64,000 bases of DNA from Daphnia carinata (taxonomy: Eukaryota > Arthropoda > Branchiopoda > Diplostraca > Daphniidae), in the NCBI RefSeq assembly GCF_022539665.2, contig NC_081340.1:1612001-1676000 (forward strand), in the 5' to 3' direction. This document shows, in pieces, positions 46,900 to 59,066 of this stretch. The translations under genes and the position numbers were made by a program. Below the pieces are notes generated by a model. The model did not search any database and was not told where the DNA came from. It saw only the letters and a list, made by a program, of their open reading frames with translations. Numbering within the stretch: the stretch's first letter is position 1; every line of letters starts with the position of its first letter.

Positions 46900-48190
46900 C
46901 AAATAACTACCATAGTTAGAAGCCGGTGAACCCATTGGCACATCTATGCTCGACCCAGCGAAGTGTAACCGTAGTAGAAGCGTAATGCCATAGATAGCCA
47001 TAGATATAGCAGTGGAAGAAAGACATAATTTATTGCTAACATACCACAGAACGTTGAAACATTGCAAACAAATGTACAGAATTAAGTTTAAAAATTTCAC
47101 TCCAACATTTCATTTAGGGAAATCAATCACTGAACCCTTGCATTACATCAACATCAATTTCTATTTTAACTAAACGTTATACTTTACCCATTGTTGCACG
47201 ACGAACTGAAGCTGCTGATGGTAATGCTACGTCGAAGATGAACACTCGACTGATTGTAGTTGGCTCTGCTGTACCATTTTATACGATTTGATGTCACCCT
47301 GATGTTGCTCGCCATCCCCAGCGGGTGTACCATTACATCTTGACGTAGCCATCAAATTCTTACCCTTTCCTTTTTTTGCGCACCACACAGCGTGAAGTTG
47401 AATGTCAGACAAGGGCATTTCTATGCCCGTGAATTCTGAATGGAAATAAATGAAAACACTTCTTCGAAATAAAATTTAAAAGGAGAGGTAACATAAACCT
47501 AAAGGTCAATGGCTTTTGGAACATTTCAGCATAATCGGAGGAAATACCAATTTCATCCTAATTGATCTACCCATAAGCAGTGACCTCGAATACATCAATG
47601 CCCTCGAGCAATTTAATTTTTAAAAATGAAAAAAAAAAAAATTCCGCTTTTCCGATCAGTAGTTCACTCACTTGCACGGTGCACACTAGTGTAGATAGAT
47701 CTCTCCGGGTGTTTTGTGTAGTGTTTCACGCCTTCTCAATCCCGCTCACACCCCGAAAGCCTCACATAAGCACTAGGTTTTGCCTTCATAAGGGTGTATA
47801 GTCTAGTTAGCATAAGATAGATTAGAATAGATAGATTAGAAAAACGATGATTAAGGCACAATCATTGTCACACGGGATACTTTTGCACTACACTGCCTCC
47901 ATGCAATGCACTTCGTATATATACAACCTTTGCACTTTTTGCAATTTGCACACCAACTTGCAATCAAACCTCTCAGCACAATATGCAAACACTCTACTAA
48001 CATTAACAACCCCACGACTTTCCTAACCTGTTCATCATTAACGATAAATTTTATTTCAGGACCTATCTGTCAAAACTTGTTTGCCATTCGTGTATACTTG
48101 ATATGTGCTAGTGTTAAGCAGACAGTAGTTGTTATTTGATTAATCAAAAGCAATTCTTTGTTCTTTTTTTTTTCTCTTTCGTTCTCGATG
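46900..48190. other. Unassigned interval
   Basis: A minus-strand 63-codon frame (47227-47418) is followed by nothing coherent. A T-rich tract and a CGATGAATTAG acceptor-like site at 48186-48196 lead into the tandem array to the right. No other feature is seen. Confidence 0.4.
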
Positions 48191-48197
48191 AATTAGG

Positions 48198-48871
48198 AGG
48201 GCAATCTCTGGGAGTCACCGTGGACCGCGGGACATCGAGGATCGGCGACACCAAAAACAGGTATCAGTGATAAATCAAAGTGTACTAACTGTGTTTTTTT
48301 GTCTTTTATGTATCTAGATTGGCCGGCCAAAGGACCGAAAAGGCCCATCGTGGATCGTCGTTGGAGCTACAACATCGCCGTGGGATCGTCGCCATAAAAG
48401 GTATCAGTGATAAATCAAAGTGTACTAACTGTGTTTTTTTGTCTTTTATGTATCTAGATTGGCTGGCCAAAGGACCGAAAAGACCCAACGAGGATCGTCG
48501 TGGGAGCTACAAGATCGCCGTGGGATCGTCGCCATAAAAGGTATCAGTGATAAATCAAAGTGTACTAACTGTGTTTTTTTGTCTTTTATGTATCTAGATT
48601 GGCCGGCCAAGGGACCGAAAAGGCTCATCGTGGATCGTCGTGGGAGCTACAAGATCGCCGTGGGATCGTCGCCATAAAAGGTATCAGTGATAAATCAAAG
48701 TGTACTAACTGTGTTTTTTTGTCTTTTATGTATCTAGATTGGCCGGCCAAAGGACCGAAAAGGCCCAACGAAGATCGTCGTGGGAGCTACAAGATCGCCG
48801 TGGGAGCTACAAGGTCGCCGCCTCGAGAACCAGAGATTCATGCCCATTTGGATTACGAAGAAAAGAAGATG
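48198..48871 (+). repeat. 140-bp tandem array of alternating exon-like and intron-like segments
   Basis: Four 57-nt segments (48261-48317, 48401-48457, 48541-48597, 48681-48737) begin GTATCAGTG, contain the ideal branch point TACTAAC and a T-rich tract, and end TATCTAG. They separate 83-nt exon-like segments (48318-48400, 48458-48540, 48598-48680) and a longer last one (48738-48871, ending GATG before GTACGG). The four intron-like copies are identical as read, while exon-like copies differ at several positions. An 83-nt exon shifts frame each time and one frame ends CCATAA, so the spliced product cannot be a continuous protein. Confidence 0.7.
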
Positions 48872-49790
48872 GTACGGTTTAGTATGGCCGAATCGGCATT
48901 TTTTTTTTACTTTTTCCATTTGTTGTGATCTGTGTCATACCAACGTGTTGCTCATTCCTTTGTCCCTACTTTAGTTTCCCTTTAATCATTTTGGCTTTAC
49001 GGGTAATTCACTATGCACTGATTGCACGTCCCTTTCGATCCATGGTCGTTAGTTGTAGCTGTAACGGTTCGGGTTTGCTTTAGTCCCTGCCTTAATCAAT
49101 CCCACCCTTTTTTTCTTACTTGGTGTAGGTATACTAACGATTTTACTAACTTTTCAAATAGTTTACAAAAAGAAAGAGAAAAAAGGCAAATTTCAGTTTG
49201 TGTTCTGTCAGTGAAAAGCCAAGAAAATGCAAATCATTTGCAATAAAAGAAAGAAACTGTAAACAAAAAGAAACCTAGATCTGGGGTAAGGAGAAATCCA
49301 GCCAAAAAATAGCTGGTGGGCAACAACGGCCCACAACGGCCCACAACGTGTTGAGAGGAAATGATATGGCGGGCAAAAAACGGGCCGCCATGTGAAAAGA
49401 AAAAACAGCGATGATGCAAAAAAAAAAAAAAAAAAGCTGGCGTCAACAACAAGTCACCATCCGAAAAAAATTTAGTCATGCCATTTGAAGAAAGTAAAAG
49501 GTGATGCCGTAATGATAACATGCGTAAGTACCAATTAAGTATACACTTACACATATTTACAGGCGGAGCATCCAATAAACTTCAAATCCAACACACAATT
49601 CCGGGACACAAAAGACACGTTTGTATTCACCTAAATTTCACAAATATACGCCAGGATACTTTTAATGACGTACACACGTCAAACCACGGGACGACATTAA
49701 ATGGGGGGCTAGCAGACAAATTTAGTCGCTTGTTTTAAATCAGAAATACGCATGCGGGAAGCCATAATAGAAGGCCAAAGCTTGAGCAGT

Positions 49791-49910
49791 CAGATTGTAG
49801 CATGGTCAGATTGCAGCGCGCCTAGCGTATGGTCAGATTGAAGCGCACATAGCTCATGGTCAGATTACAGCGCACCTAGCGTATTGTCAGATTGCAGCGC
49901 ATCTACCGCC
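49791..49910 (+). repeat. 27-bp tandem repeat
   Basis: Four to five units of CAGATTGCAGCGC.CCTAGC plus GTATGGT follow one another, with the first and last units degenerate. No function is evident. Confidence 0.7.
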
Positions 49911-50739
49911 AGAGAATGGGACTAGGAGTTGGCCCCGGGCCGATCGGGGCTTTTTTTGGCAATCGGAGCAGGCGGTTCTAGATGTAAAATTTTTCGCCTT
50001 GAACCCAATTTCAGTCGGGTTTCATAAGCGGGATTCAGAGCAAGTTGATATGTTTTTTTTCCATTAGTTAAGTTGGCTAATATTTCCCTGTGGTTTCTCG
50101 TGTCTCAGGTAATCGGGTAAAGCTCAATCCCCGTTTGCCCAAGATTTATTTTTTTTTCGGGGCGGGAGGATTCCCTTGATTACAGATTATAGCTGTAAAT
50201 TTTTCTGAACAGTCATTATTATTTATGTAATATTTTGAGTTAATCTTAATTATTTAGTTATTATTTAAATTATAATTGTAAACCGTAATCGTAAACTTGA
50301 AAATTGCAATGTTGCATCAAATCGCGCCTCGGAAGACAAGGCTGAGAGATGTTTGAAGGAAGAGAAGTTTGAGAGGATGGTGTTAGCATTATTTCTGGTA
50401 AGAAAATTTAATGAAGTTTGTTTCTACGCTTATTATTATTGAAAAAAATAGCTGCAACGTAACCATATAGAAACATTCGTGTAATAAATCTATTATAATG
50501 AAAGCAAATAATTAACTTTAAATTGGAAAGATGGTTTAGATTACACGGGATTTTCTTTCGCGGTTTCACGATGACTGTTCCATTTGTGACTACTCTTGAC
50601 TAAATAGGGACTATCGGTGGAACGAATCTACAAAAATTGCCAGTTTTGTTCCCAGGAATCTTGTTGTAGATTGACCTGATTCGTGACTAGGCGATAATGG
50701 AACTTTAATTCTTAGTGGAACTGATGTATGAGTGTTAAT

Positions 50740-51010
50740 CCTATGGCCATCTATCGGCCAAATTCCTATTTAATTTTCTAAATACAACTTTACGCATTCT
50801 AGCCATATAAATTTATATTTTTTAAATGAATAACTTTATTTGATTAAAAATATAACTACACAATAAATATTTTGTTATATTCTACTTAATTAGCTTATTT
50901 AGTATTACTATTAACTATTAACTTTCAATTTTGTACTTCAGCAAATGTAATGAATGTAATTCTAATAACAATTAGAATGATTGCGTGTCTTAGGTATAAA
51001 CAATATGTTT
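50740..51010 (+). mobile_element. Second copy of the foldback element
   Basis: The sequence aligns in reverse complement with 14760-14990 (ACAACTTTAC.CATTCTAG, TTTGTTATATTCTACTT, TTACTATTAACT) and ends with the same arm as 14455 onward (CAGCAAATGTAATGAATGTA, GAATGATTGCGTG). After ATATGTTTG the homology stops, so this copy lacks the long palindromic centre. Confidence 0.55.
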
Positions 51011-52915
51011 GTTACGTTTGAATTCTCCCACTAGATCCGAGAGAATCTAAATGATTAATCATTACGTTTGCTTCGCTTTAAAAAGATCTAATTGAGCAGC
51101 AGAAACATTGTAACACGATTTTAGAGAATTTTCACTGTTTCGATAGATTTCACTATCACTGTTATGTACTCTATATTCCAGCCATGTTTTTTTTTACATC
51201 GAGTTTATGTACCATCTATGTTAATCCTTCACATACCTTTTTGTCCCGATGATTTGTTTACTCGGAAATTATCGGGACTATGGAATTCGGAATTATCTGC
51301 CACACCTTCGACTTTGTAATGTTTCTGTATTGGCTGGACCACCTGAACAACACAACTAAATTTCTTTTAGTTATTTCATTGTTACAAAGCTAATACGATA
51401 GAGCGGTTGTCACTGCGAGGAGGATATTGAGAAGGAATTATTAATCGAAATGCTTGGACAGTACACTAATTACACAAAATCAAAACTGATTAACAATAAC
51501 ATCAACGGCTATGGTAAGCAGCTCTATCTGTATCATTCTGTGCAGAATTTGGAATTTATTCTGTTAATTACTTATGTTTTGCGACAGAGAAAACTAGTGA
51601 TTCTCCTTTACCAGTTACGTACCAAAATTTTAACAGATGTATTTGTAATCCGTCTCAATTTCAGGAAAAATACTGTCACAATAGAATTCCCATTGTAGCT
51701 GATGAACACAAACGTGTTTTGCGTTCTTGATTTGAAGTTGTTTCTTGAACAGAATCAGAGCGATGTTCTGTGACGACTGCACACCAGGACTGTGAGGTAC
51801 ACTAATGTCTAAGGAACTGCATCATATGAAAAATATTGCAGCAAGGTGGTTGGTTCTTTTTCTCTTATGCCATCGGCACTGTTTTTTTCTACACCTTTTT
51901 TGTTTCGACAATTCCAAGAACCTGCTAATTGCTTAGACACAAATTCCTTAGATCAAGATCTGGAGGGAGGGTGAACAAAAATTCATGTTAACTAGATTAC
52001 TTTGAATTGTTTCTCGTGGTACTTTTTAATTTGTTTTACAGAGTATACGTTCTACTCAAGCTTACTTTAACGTTTGGATTATAATTTTCTGTATGTTTAT
52101 GCACACGTGAACCAAGTATCCGATGGATATTTAACGAACATTCAGGTTAGGAATGCTGATGTATTTCAGTCCGGTGTAAGCCAACACAATCATTGGATAC
52201 AGGGCTTTTCGCATCATAAGAGGATGCAATATAAAGGGACAGGCCGGGGGCAGAGGATGAAAAAAAAATCTTAAACATCAACAAAATATCAAAACCCAAT
52301 ACATAATTTGCCAGAGAGGGAGAAAGATAAAGAGAAGAAAAGATTTAAGAGAGCTTGACTGGCAAGAGTAGAAACGAAGTAAACGGGATTTAACAAAAAC
52401 CGGTCATTGAAAATAACAGCCAGATATACGATATGGATTCTGGGCTTGGTATTCTTGTTTTGGTTCAATTAACGACACAAGGACGAACACCTCGTCAGGG
52501 CTCCCCACAATACAAAGTGAAAAAAGGAAGGGTATAGAATAAATGTCATCGAGCTACTTAAACTCTATAGTTAGTATTTTTTTTTCATATTTCCTTTTAA
52601 ATAAGAACTGGTGAATGAAGAATCTTCATCCATGGGAATCATGTTACATAATGCACCTACTGAAAAACAGGCGCCTATTATAAGACAATCGGCTGACAGA
52701 TGTAATAAGAAAAAAGGAAAACAAAATAAAGCAAGTTTCTTGAACCAGAAAAATTTGCTCTTTTTGAAAATATGGATTTCTGTACTGAACGGAAGGGGAG
52801 CGGGGGGTGGGGAGGAAGATCAAGAAAACCAAGAAATTGAATAATGAAGCTCGATCTGCTGCTGTTTTCCATCCAGGCTCCGTTTCCTTAGCGATGCAGT
52901 AGCTTCACACTAAGC

Positions 52916-55900
52916 TCACGATTTCAGCTTTCGAAATGAGAAACACCCTGAAAAACAACAAGAACACACAATGATTCACTGCCGAATAGCCATCAAAATC
53001 GAAATCGTAGGTAATGTGATTGAAGTACAAATAAATCAAAAACCGTCATGCTAACATCTACCAACTCAGTTTACCTACGGTACTTCTTTTAGCGCGATCG
53101 GTCAAACTAAAGTCGTCAAAGTTGTGTTCAAGCGGAATGGTAGAAGAAGGAGACGAGTGCTTTTGAAACGAATACTTTGGAAGTGAGAAATCAATGCAGA
53201 AGGTACACACAATGGCAGGAGAAGAGTCATAGAAACAAACGAGAAATCAACAACAAACAAGAACAAACAGAGAAGTAGGAAAACATCTACACTACACTTG
53301 AAGCTTTGAAGTCTGGTATGCTATTTTTTTTTTCAGAGTCTTTTAGAATTATTTACGGTACCTTTTTCTTTCGATTTTTGCTTTTCTGACCATTGCTGTT
53401 CATCTTCGTCGTAGTTTTCGGCTTTATTTGGTCATTAGTTATGTTAATTTTAAAGACAATCCCCCAGAGGACAAAGAAGTGATTGAGAGGTAGAAAAAAG
53501 CACGGTAACAAGAGTTAGTCGTCAATGTCAAATGCCAAGTGCATTCGAACAAATACATCCAACCAACTATGGATGAAAATTAAAGAGTCTTATGCTTTTA
53601 CCTCTTCACTTGGCGATTCGCCCTTGGTTCCGTTACCGTTGGTGGCCGGCGCTGGAGATTTGGTCGCTATTTCTTCCTTCTGTTTTAAATGTAAAAGAAA
53701 CGAAACGTTAACAAAAAGTCATTGTAAATTATTTGTAACTAAACGTGAAATGCACTGTGCGTCATCCTAATTTTTTTTTTTTAATGGAAAATAACTAAGG
53801 TTAATGCCACGCTGCACAACATTAGGAAGAGACGCAACACCTTTGATTTTTTTTTTTTAAACAAGAGCCCGTCTGGTGTACTAGATGGTTTAATTTAGAC
53901 TTCCAGTACCCAGGTGCCACGCAAAGGAATGGTAGGGGTGTGTCTGAAGGAAGAACAACAGAAAAAACTGAAGTTGAGGTAATGTAGTAAGGTGATGTTA
54001 TTAGTAAAATAAATAGGATATAAAAATCCAAGGTTGAACGAAGGAACGGGGAAAAGAATAAAAAAAAAAAAAAAGTGAGACGAATGGGGCAGAGTGTTTG
54101 TGTGGCTAACCTGTGGCGACGGCGGGGCGGCCTCATCTGAAGAAACACTCTCTGAGTTAAGGCTGTTTTTCCTGGCCGTGGCAGCGGCCACTGTCATTGC
54201 CGAGCTCTTTGCCCAGCCCACCATGAAGCCGATGGAACCTACCTTAGTGGCCGACAATTCGGCCTGTGCTCCACGGACCAATTATATCGTTTTTGTTTGA
54301 GAGAAATCAGCACTCGAGAAAGAAGAAGAAAAAAAAACACACACACGCATAATATGTACCTTGGCTTGATCCAATTGATCCCGTAAAAGCTGAACTGCTC
54401 GTCTTTCTTCGGCCAACAACGATTCCAGTGTTTCCAATTGTTCTAGATGACTTCCGGATTGCACGGAGCGCTCCTCTGCATCTTGCCGTTCTTTTTCCAA
54501 TTCCTTCCAAATAAAAGAAACATTTAATGGCGGTAATTGCATAGATAATATTTCCATTCACCAACCTGTGCTAATCGTTCTTTTTCTTCTTGCAGAGATT
54601 CAATCCTGGTATGAAGTGGTGTGACATCTATTGGGGATTCTTGCACCTGCTGAGCTCTAGTTTCCTGCTTCTGACACTGCTCCATCCAAAAGTCTTTCTC
54701 TTGCTTTACAGTCGTTAAATCAGATTCCATTTGAGCCACTTTAACTTTCCACGATGCCTCTTCAGCCTCTACGCGACTTTGGAGTCGGTTGAGTAACTCC
54801 TCCGTCTGCGACAGGACCGTTTTGTAATGCAGTACTTGCGCTTGAGCTTTCGATTGCTCTTCGCTTTGAAGTCGCTCAAGCGACATCGTCACTTGACAGG
54901 AGAGGGATTCGGCAAAAGCGGTCGGTGATGTGGACGCATCAAACGATAACTCTGGAAAGACTCTTTGCAAGCCGGCGCCAATAACCTGCTGGATTTCGGC
55001 TGGATTCGGGACGTTCTTTGCGCTGCTGCTTGATTTTTTCAATTCGACCAAAGCCTTCTCAGCCGCGGATAGCGCATCCATTGCTTTGTAGTTTTTGTCC
55101 CGAAGTTCATTGTTCTTACGTTTCTGAATTTCCAATTCCTCATCCTTGGCTTTCAATTCCACCTCCAGCTGCAACTGATGATCTTTCTGGCCTTGGCTTG
55201 CTTGATTCAATTGCTCAGTTAAAGCTTGCGTTTCTCCACGTAACTGTTCAAGTTCTTTCTTTAATTCCGCCTCTTTGGCGGCCATTTGGTTTCGTTCGTC
55301 TTTTATTTGTTCTTGAAGAGAAACCCATTTTGCGTCATCTTCTTGTCGGTTTTGGGAAGAATTGGACAACTGGGTAGTAAGATCCTGAATTGTATTGCGC
55401 AACTGTTCCAGCTCCTTCTGTGCTTCTGCCTCTTTGATGGTCATTTGTTCATGTTCCACCTTTATTTGCTCTTGCATAGCAACTAGCTTTGCATCATCTT
55501 CTTTTCGGCTTTGCGACGAACTGGATAACTGAACAGTAAGATTTTGAATTTCATTTCGCAATTGTTCCAGCTCTTTCTGCGCTTCTGCCTCTTTGGCAGC
55601 CATTAGATCACGCTCAACTTTTATTTGCTCTTGGATGGCTGCCAATTTTGCGTCCTCTTCTTGTCGGTTTTGGGAAGAATTGGACAGTTGAACATTCAGA
55701 TCTTGAATTTTATTCCGCAACTGTTCCAGCTCTTTTTGTGTCTCAACATCTTTTGCGGCCATTTGGTTTCGTTCGATTTGCATTTGTTCCTGAATAGATG
55801 CCCATTTAGCATCTTCATCCTGTCGGCTCTGTGATGAATTCGATAGCTGAAGATTAAGAGCCTGATTTTCCAAACAGAGACGAGATACTTCCTGCCGGAT

Positions 55901-57769
55901 ACGTTCTTCATTCTGGGCAGCTAAGCTGCGTTCCATCGCTAGATCGCGATCGACTTTAGTGATGCGATCTTCTAGTAGCTGCTTGGTGCGTTCCATCTCT
56001 TCGAGACGAATGCGGGCATCGTGTGCAGTATGCAACGATTGGGCTTCTGATGTCTGGAGTGCTTCTCGTAATTGAGCCACTTCGCGTTCAACTTCGTGGC
56101 TTTGCCCGTTGCGGGCCTGTTCTGATTCTTGCAATTTGCATGCCAGGAGAGCCATTTGATTGGCTTGTTCCATTAGCTGTTGTTCTTTATGAATTAAGAA
56201 ATCTTCAAGCTGTTGCACACGTGCACCCATTTCTTGCTGCATTTGTTGGGCGGTGGCGAACCGTGCTTCAAACTGGTTCTTCTCATCCTGTAGACGTTGC
56301 AGCTGGCGGAGGGTTTCATCCGACGTCTGAGATACCTTCTGTGCTTGTTGGACCGCAGCCCTCAGAGCATTCACCTCCGCCACGTGTTGCTCAGATGCTT
56401 GTTGAAGGCGAACGGTCAACAGCTGCAGCTCGGTCGTCTGACGAGCCAAAGACTCTTCTAGCTGCTTCCGTGCGGCAGCGGCACGTGTCCGTTCACTGGT
56501 CATTTCCGTTCCCAGAGTGCGCAACTGAAATGAAACGAGGAATTGATACACGAATACTTAAAAAATAAAATACTAATGTAAAGGTACTAAAAGGAAAGTT
56601 TACTTTATTCTGGTACGCTTGTTTCTCTTCCAACTCTTCTTGCAAAGCTTTATCTTTATCGGCTAACTGCTTCCTTAGTGCTCCGAGGGGGTCAAGACGT
56701 CCACCTCGTTCCATCCACTCGGATTCGACAGTACCTGCTGCCTCTTGCTGTCGATTAAGTAGGACTTCAATCATGGTTTGCAATTCAGCGGAAGTTAACG
56801 GCAACTGACGAAGGGCTGAGAGAAGTTTCTCTGTTCCTCCTAACTGCAAAAGGAGCTCTTCGCCACCATCAGCCGCATCAACCGAATCGGTTTTGACGTT
56901 CCTCTTTCTCTGTTTCTTGGGAGTGCTAGGTTGTTGAGGTGGCTGTGCGGCAACAGCAGTTGGGGCACTGCTCACATTGCTGACATTTCCGCGTGCGACG
57001 GTGAACGCTACTTCTTTTACAGGTGCCCCCTCGACTACGGGTGCTTCGGATGCATTAATCTTTTCTTCAACAACGACTTTAGGCTCTTTTTTGCCCGCCT
57101 TCTCTTTTCCTTTGGCCTTCAGTTCTAAATCGTCTTTAGGTGGGTGTTCCATAAAATGATTCAAGGAATCCACATCCGGATCAAATGTATCGGTTGATGC
57201 ATGATCACGATTCCGTAATATCGGTTTGACCTAGACCAAAGGGAAAAAAAAATGGCCTTGCAGTAATCCTTGTACGATTGAAATTTTGGTTTAGATTTTA
57301 TTAGATATGGGAACCATGAATTACCTTCTCTTTTTTGTCACTTTTTTTCTTTTCTTTATCAAGATTTACTGCAATGGGTTCCTCAGGGATGATTTCAGTA
57401 TCAGGTTCAAATTCCACGTGTGGTTTCTCCTCCAACGAAATGGGTTGGGGGATTGCTCCTGAATTACTATGGTTTTTGCCTTTCTCTTTCTCTTTGTTCT
57501 TCTTGACAACATGTTTTTTAGTTTTTTTCTCTTTATCCTTATTGGATTTTTCTCCTTTCAGCAAATTATCTGCAAACTGTTGCTGTTCAGCTAACACTTC
57601 TTCGAACGGCTTCTCCTTAATACATGATTTAAGGGTTGTGTTGTAAAATTGTACTTTCTAAAGTATGTTCAAATGATTCTACCTGAAAGCTTTTCACTGA
57701 AATTAAGTAGAGAATTGCAGCTGTGATGGCGCAAATGGCAAGGCCAATTAGTACTGAGGCAACGTCCAT
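52916..57769 (-). CDS. Rrbp1: p180 / ribosome-binding protein 1 (kinectin-related) ER coiled-coil protein
   Basis: ER membrane protein of the p180/kinectin family, which binds ribosomes, mRNA and microtubules. Ten exons join in phase: 57683-57769, 57325-57615, 56604-57230, 54566-56524, 54360-54503, 54111-54263, 53602-53679, 53362-53421, 53075-53159, 52916-52947, giving 1171 residues. Residues 1-25 form the N-terminal membrane anchor, followed by the family's FEEVLAEQQ motif and a Lys-rich basic segment. Residues about 310-1045 are coiled coil: DPLGALRKQLADKDKAL and KNNELRDKNYKAMDAL are close to vertebrate p180. Four tandem 53-residue repeats lie at about 558-769. The tail is low-complexity and basic (NGQKSKNRKKK). 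The 5' UTR is probably spliced, since an acceptor (TTTGACAG) lies 8 bp before the ATG. The four small 3' exons are less certain; the exon at 54111-54263 may be shorter (donor AAG/GTAGGT inside), and the exon ending at 53362 could instead read into a stop (KKVP). Confidence 0.85.
55223..55858 (-). repeat. Four 159-bp tandem repeats inside the p180 coding exon
   Basis: Four successive 53-codon units each contain QLS.SSQ.R, AKW..(I/L)QEQ and EAQKELEQLRN. Their similarity at DNA and protein level shows recent tandem duplication within one exon. 53 residues equals six heptads plus one hendecad, so repeat addition can preserve the coiled-coil register. Confidence 0.8.
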
Positions 57770-59053
57770 CCTGAGGTCTGTCAAAAAAAAAAAGTTATGT
57801 AAGCTAATGAAAAAGATTATAATAAAACAGAATAGTAAGCAACAGTTGTTGAACATGAAACTAAAATGGCTGACTATGAACTGTCATCTGCAAAATGTGC
57901 TCACTACTTTCTACTGCACCTTAACAATTAACCTGGTAGACAAAACACAGGATAACACAGATATAAGAGACAAGAATGTATAGGACCCTAATGCCCTAAT
58001 GAACATACGTCAAGGTAGTGAACTTGAGTTGCTTCCGCATAGGTCACAGAAGTACTGCGACAATTTACGTCTTCATTTACTTACTTGCAATAGAAATCCG
58101 TTACGAGAAGGAACGTGGAACCAGCAAAGCTAAATCAGTCGTGAAATAGGTAATTTGGTGGTGAATGTAAGGATGAATTCAACAGTTCATCAATGCCACG
58201 TCTATGGATGGACCCATTCGCAAGTTTACTCCATATGCCGGCTGGACTGCGTGAGGAAGGAAAGACCGGAATACAGTAGGAATGGGCAAGAACCTTACCA
58301 GAAGAAAGAGGAACGAGAATTGGCGACATTCACCGGGAAACTAGACAACCACGCAACGTAAACCGTTTCAAGCAGACGACGCTAACAAGAAATACTCGAA
58401 ATATTCGTTCCGTCCATTGGCCAGCGCCACCTTTCACTAAACAACTGCCATATGCTATTACATTTTCCCCAAATAAAAAAAAATAACTAGCACTTGCAGT
58501 TCCAATCCAGTGATTTTTTACCCTAGACTTTCAATAATGTAGTTTTAATCATTTTTGTACATCAACGTAGGATGACTGTTTGAGTACGCATCGAATGACC
58601 TACAGCGTCGAATGTTCCTAGCTACCGATGTCATAAGGCTACTGTTTTATACTCTATAAGAAAAAATTATATTTTACTGTTCGAGAAATACTCCCAAAAA
58701 TTTAAATTTATTTAATGAAATTTATAATATAGCTTTTCCATATTAAAAATAGAGCCTTGCTCAGTTTCTGCATTTGTTGGTAACGACGATCCCATCCGTT
58801 ATGGCGCTGTCAACTAAACCACATCTAAGTAAATATCGTACTGTACCTTTTTTCGTTGCCTGCTGCTCCTAGCCGCCTGCCCTAGTGTTTTTGACGGCTG
58901 AGAAAGCTATTGTATTTGCTTGGAGCGATTTTCTTTTATGATCGATCTCTGACGTTCCACAGTCTTCTGTAGAATTTTTTTGTGGGTGATTTTGGTGTGA
59001 TTAATCTGGTATTCAGTGAATCTCTTCTTATTCAATCAACTATAAGAAGCGAG
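57770..59053. other. Divergent intergenic region between p180 and fritz
   Basis: About 1.3 kb separates the two start codons. It must contain both 5' UTRs and promoters. No TATA box is obvious for either gene, which fits housekeeping-type promoters. Small open frames near 58135-58361 are not supported. Confidence 0.5.
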
Positions 59054-59065
59054 ATGGACTGGTGA
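59054..59065 (+). promoter_or_regulatory. Minimal upstream ORF of fritz
   Basis: ATG GAC TGG TGA (Met-Asp-Trp-stop) ends one base before the main ATG at 59067. If translated it would require re-initiation or leaky scanning, and so could reduce fritz translation. The sequence is clear but its use is untested. Confidence 0.45.
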
Positions 59066-59066
59066 C

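Larger units (their letters stand above)
48880..52900. other. Gene-poor interval with minor repeats
   Basis: It contains a 27-bp tandem repeat (49791-49910) and a second copy of the foldback element (50740-51010), listed separately. CCCACAACGG repeats briefly at 49321-49346. A possible exon at 51450 (MLGQYTNYTKSKLINN, then GGCTATG/GTAAGC) has no visible partner. The 3' UTR of the p180 gene lies at the right edge. Confidence 0.4.

Noticed and set aside
55018-55377. 119-codon plus-strand frame and other plus-strand frames inside 54500-57200
   Set aside because: They are antisense shadows of the long p180 coding exons.
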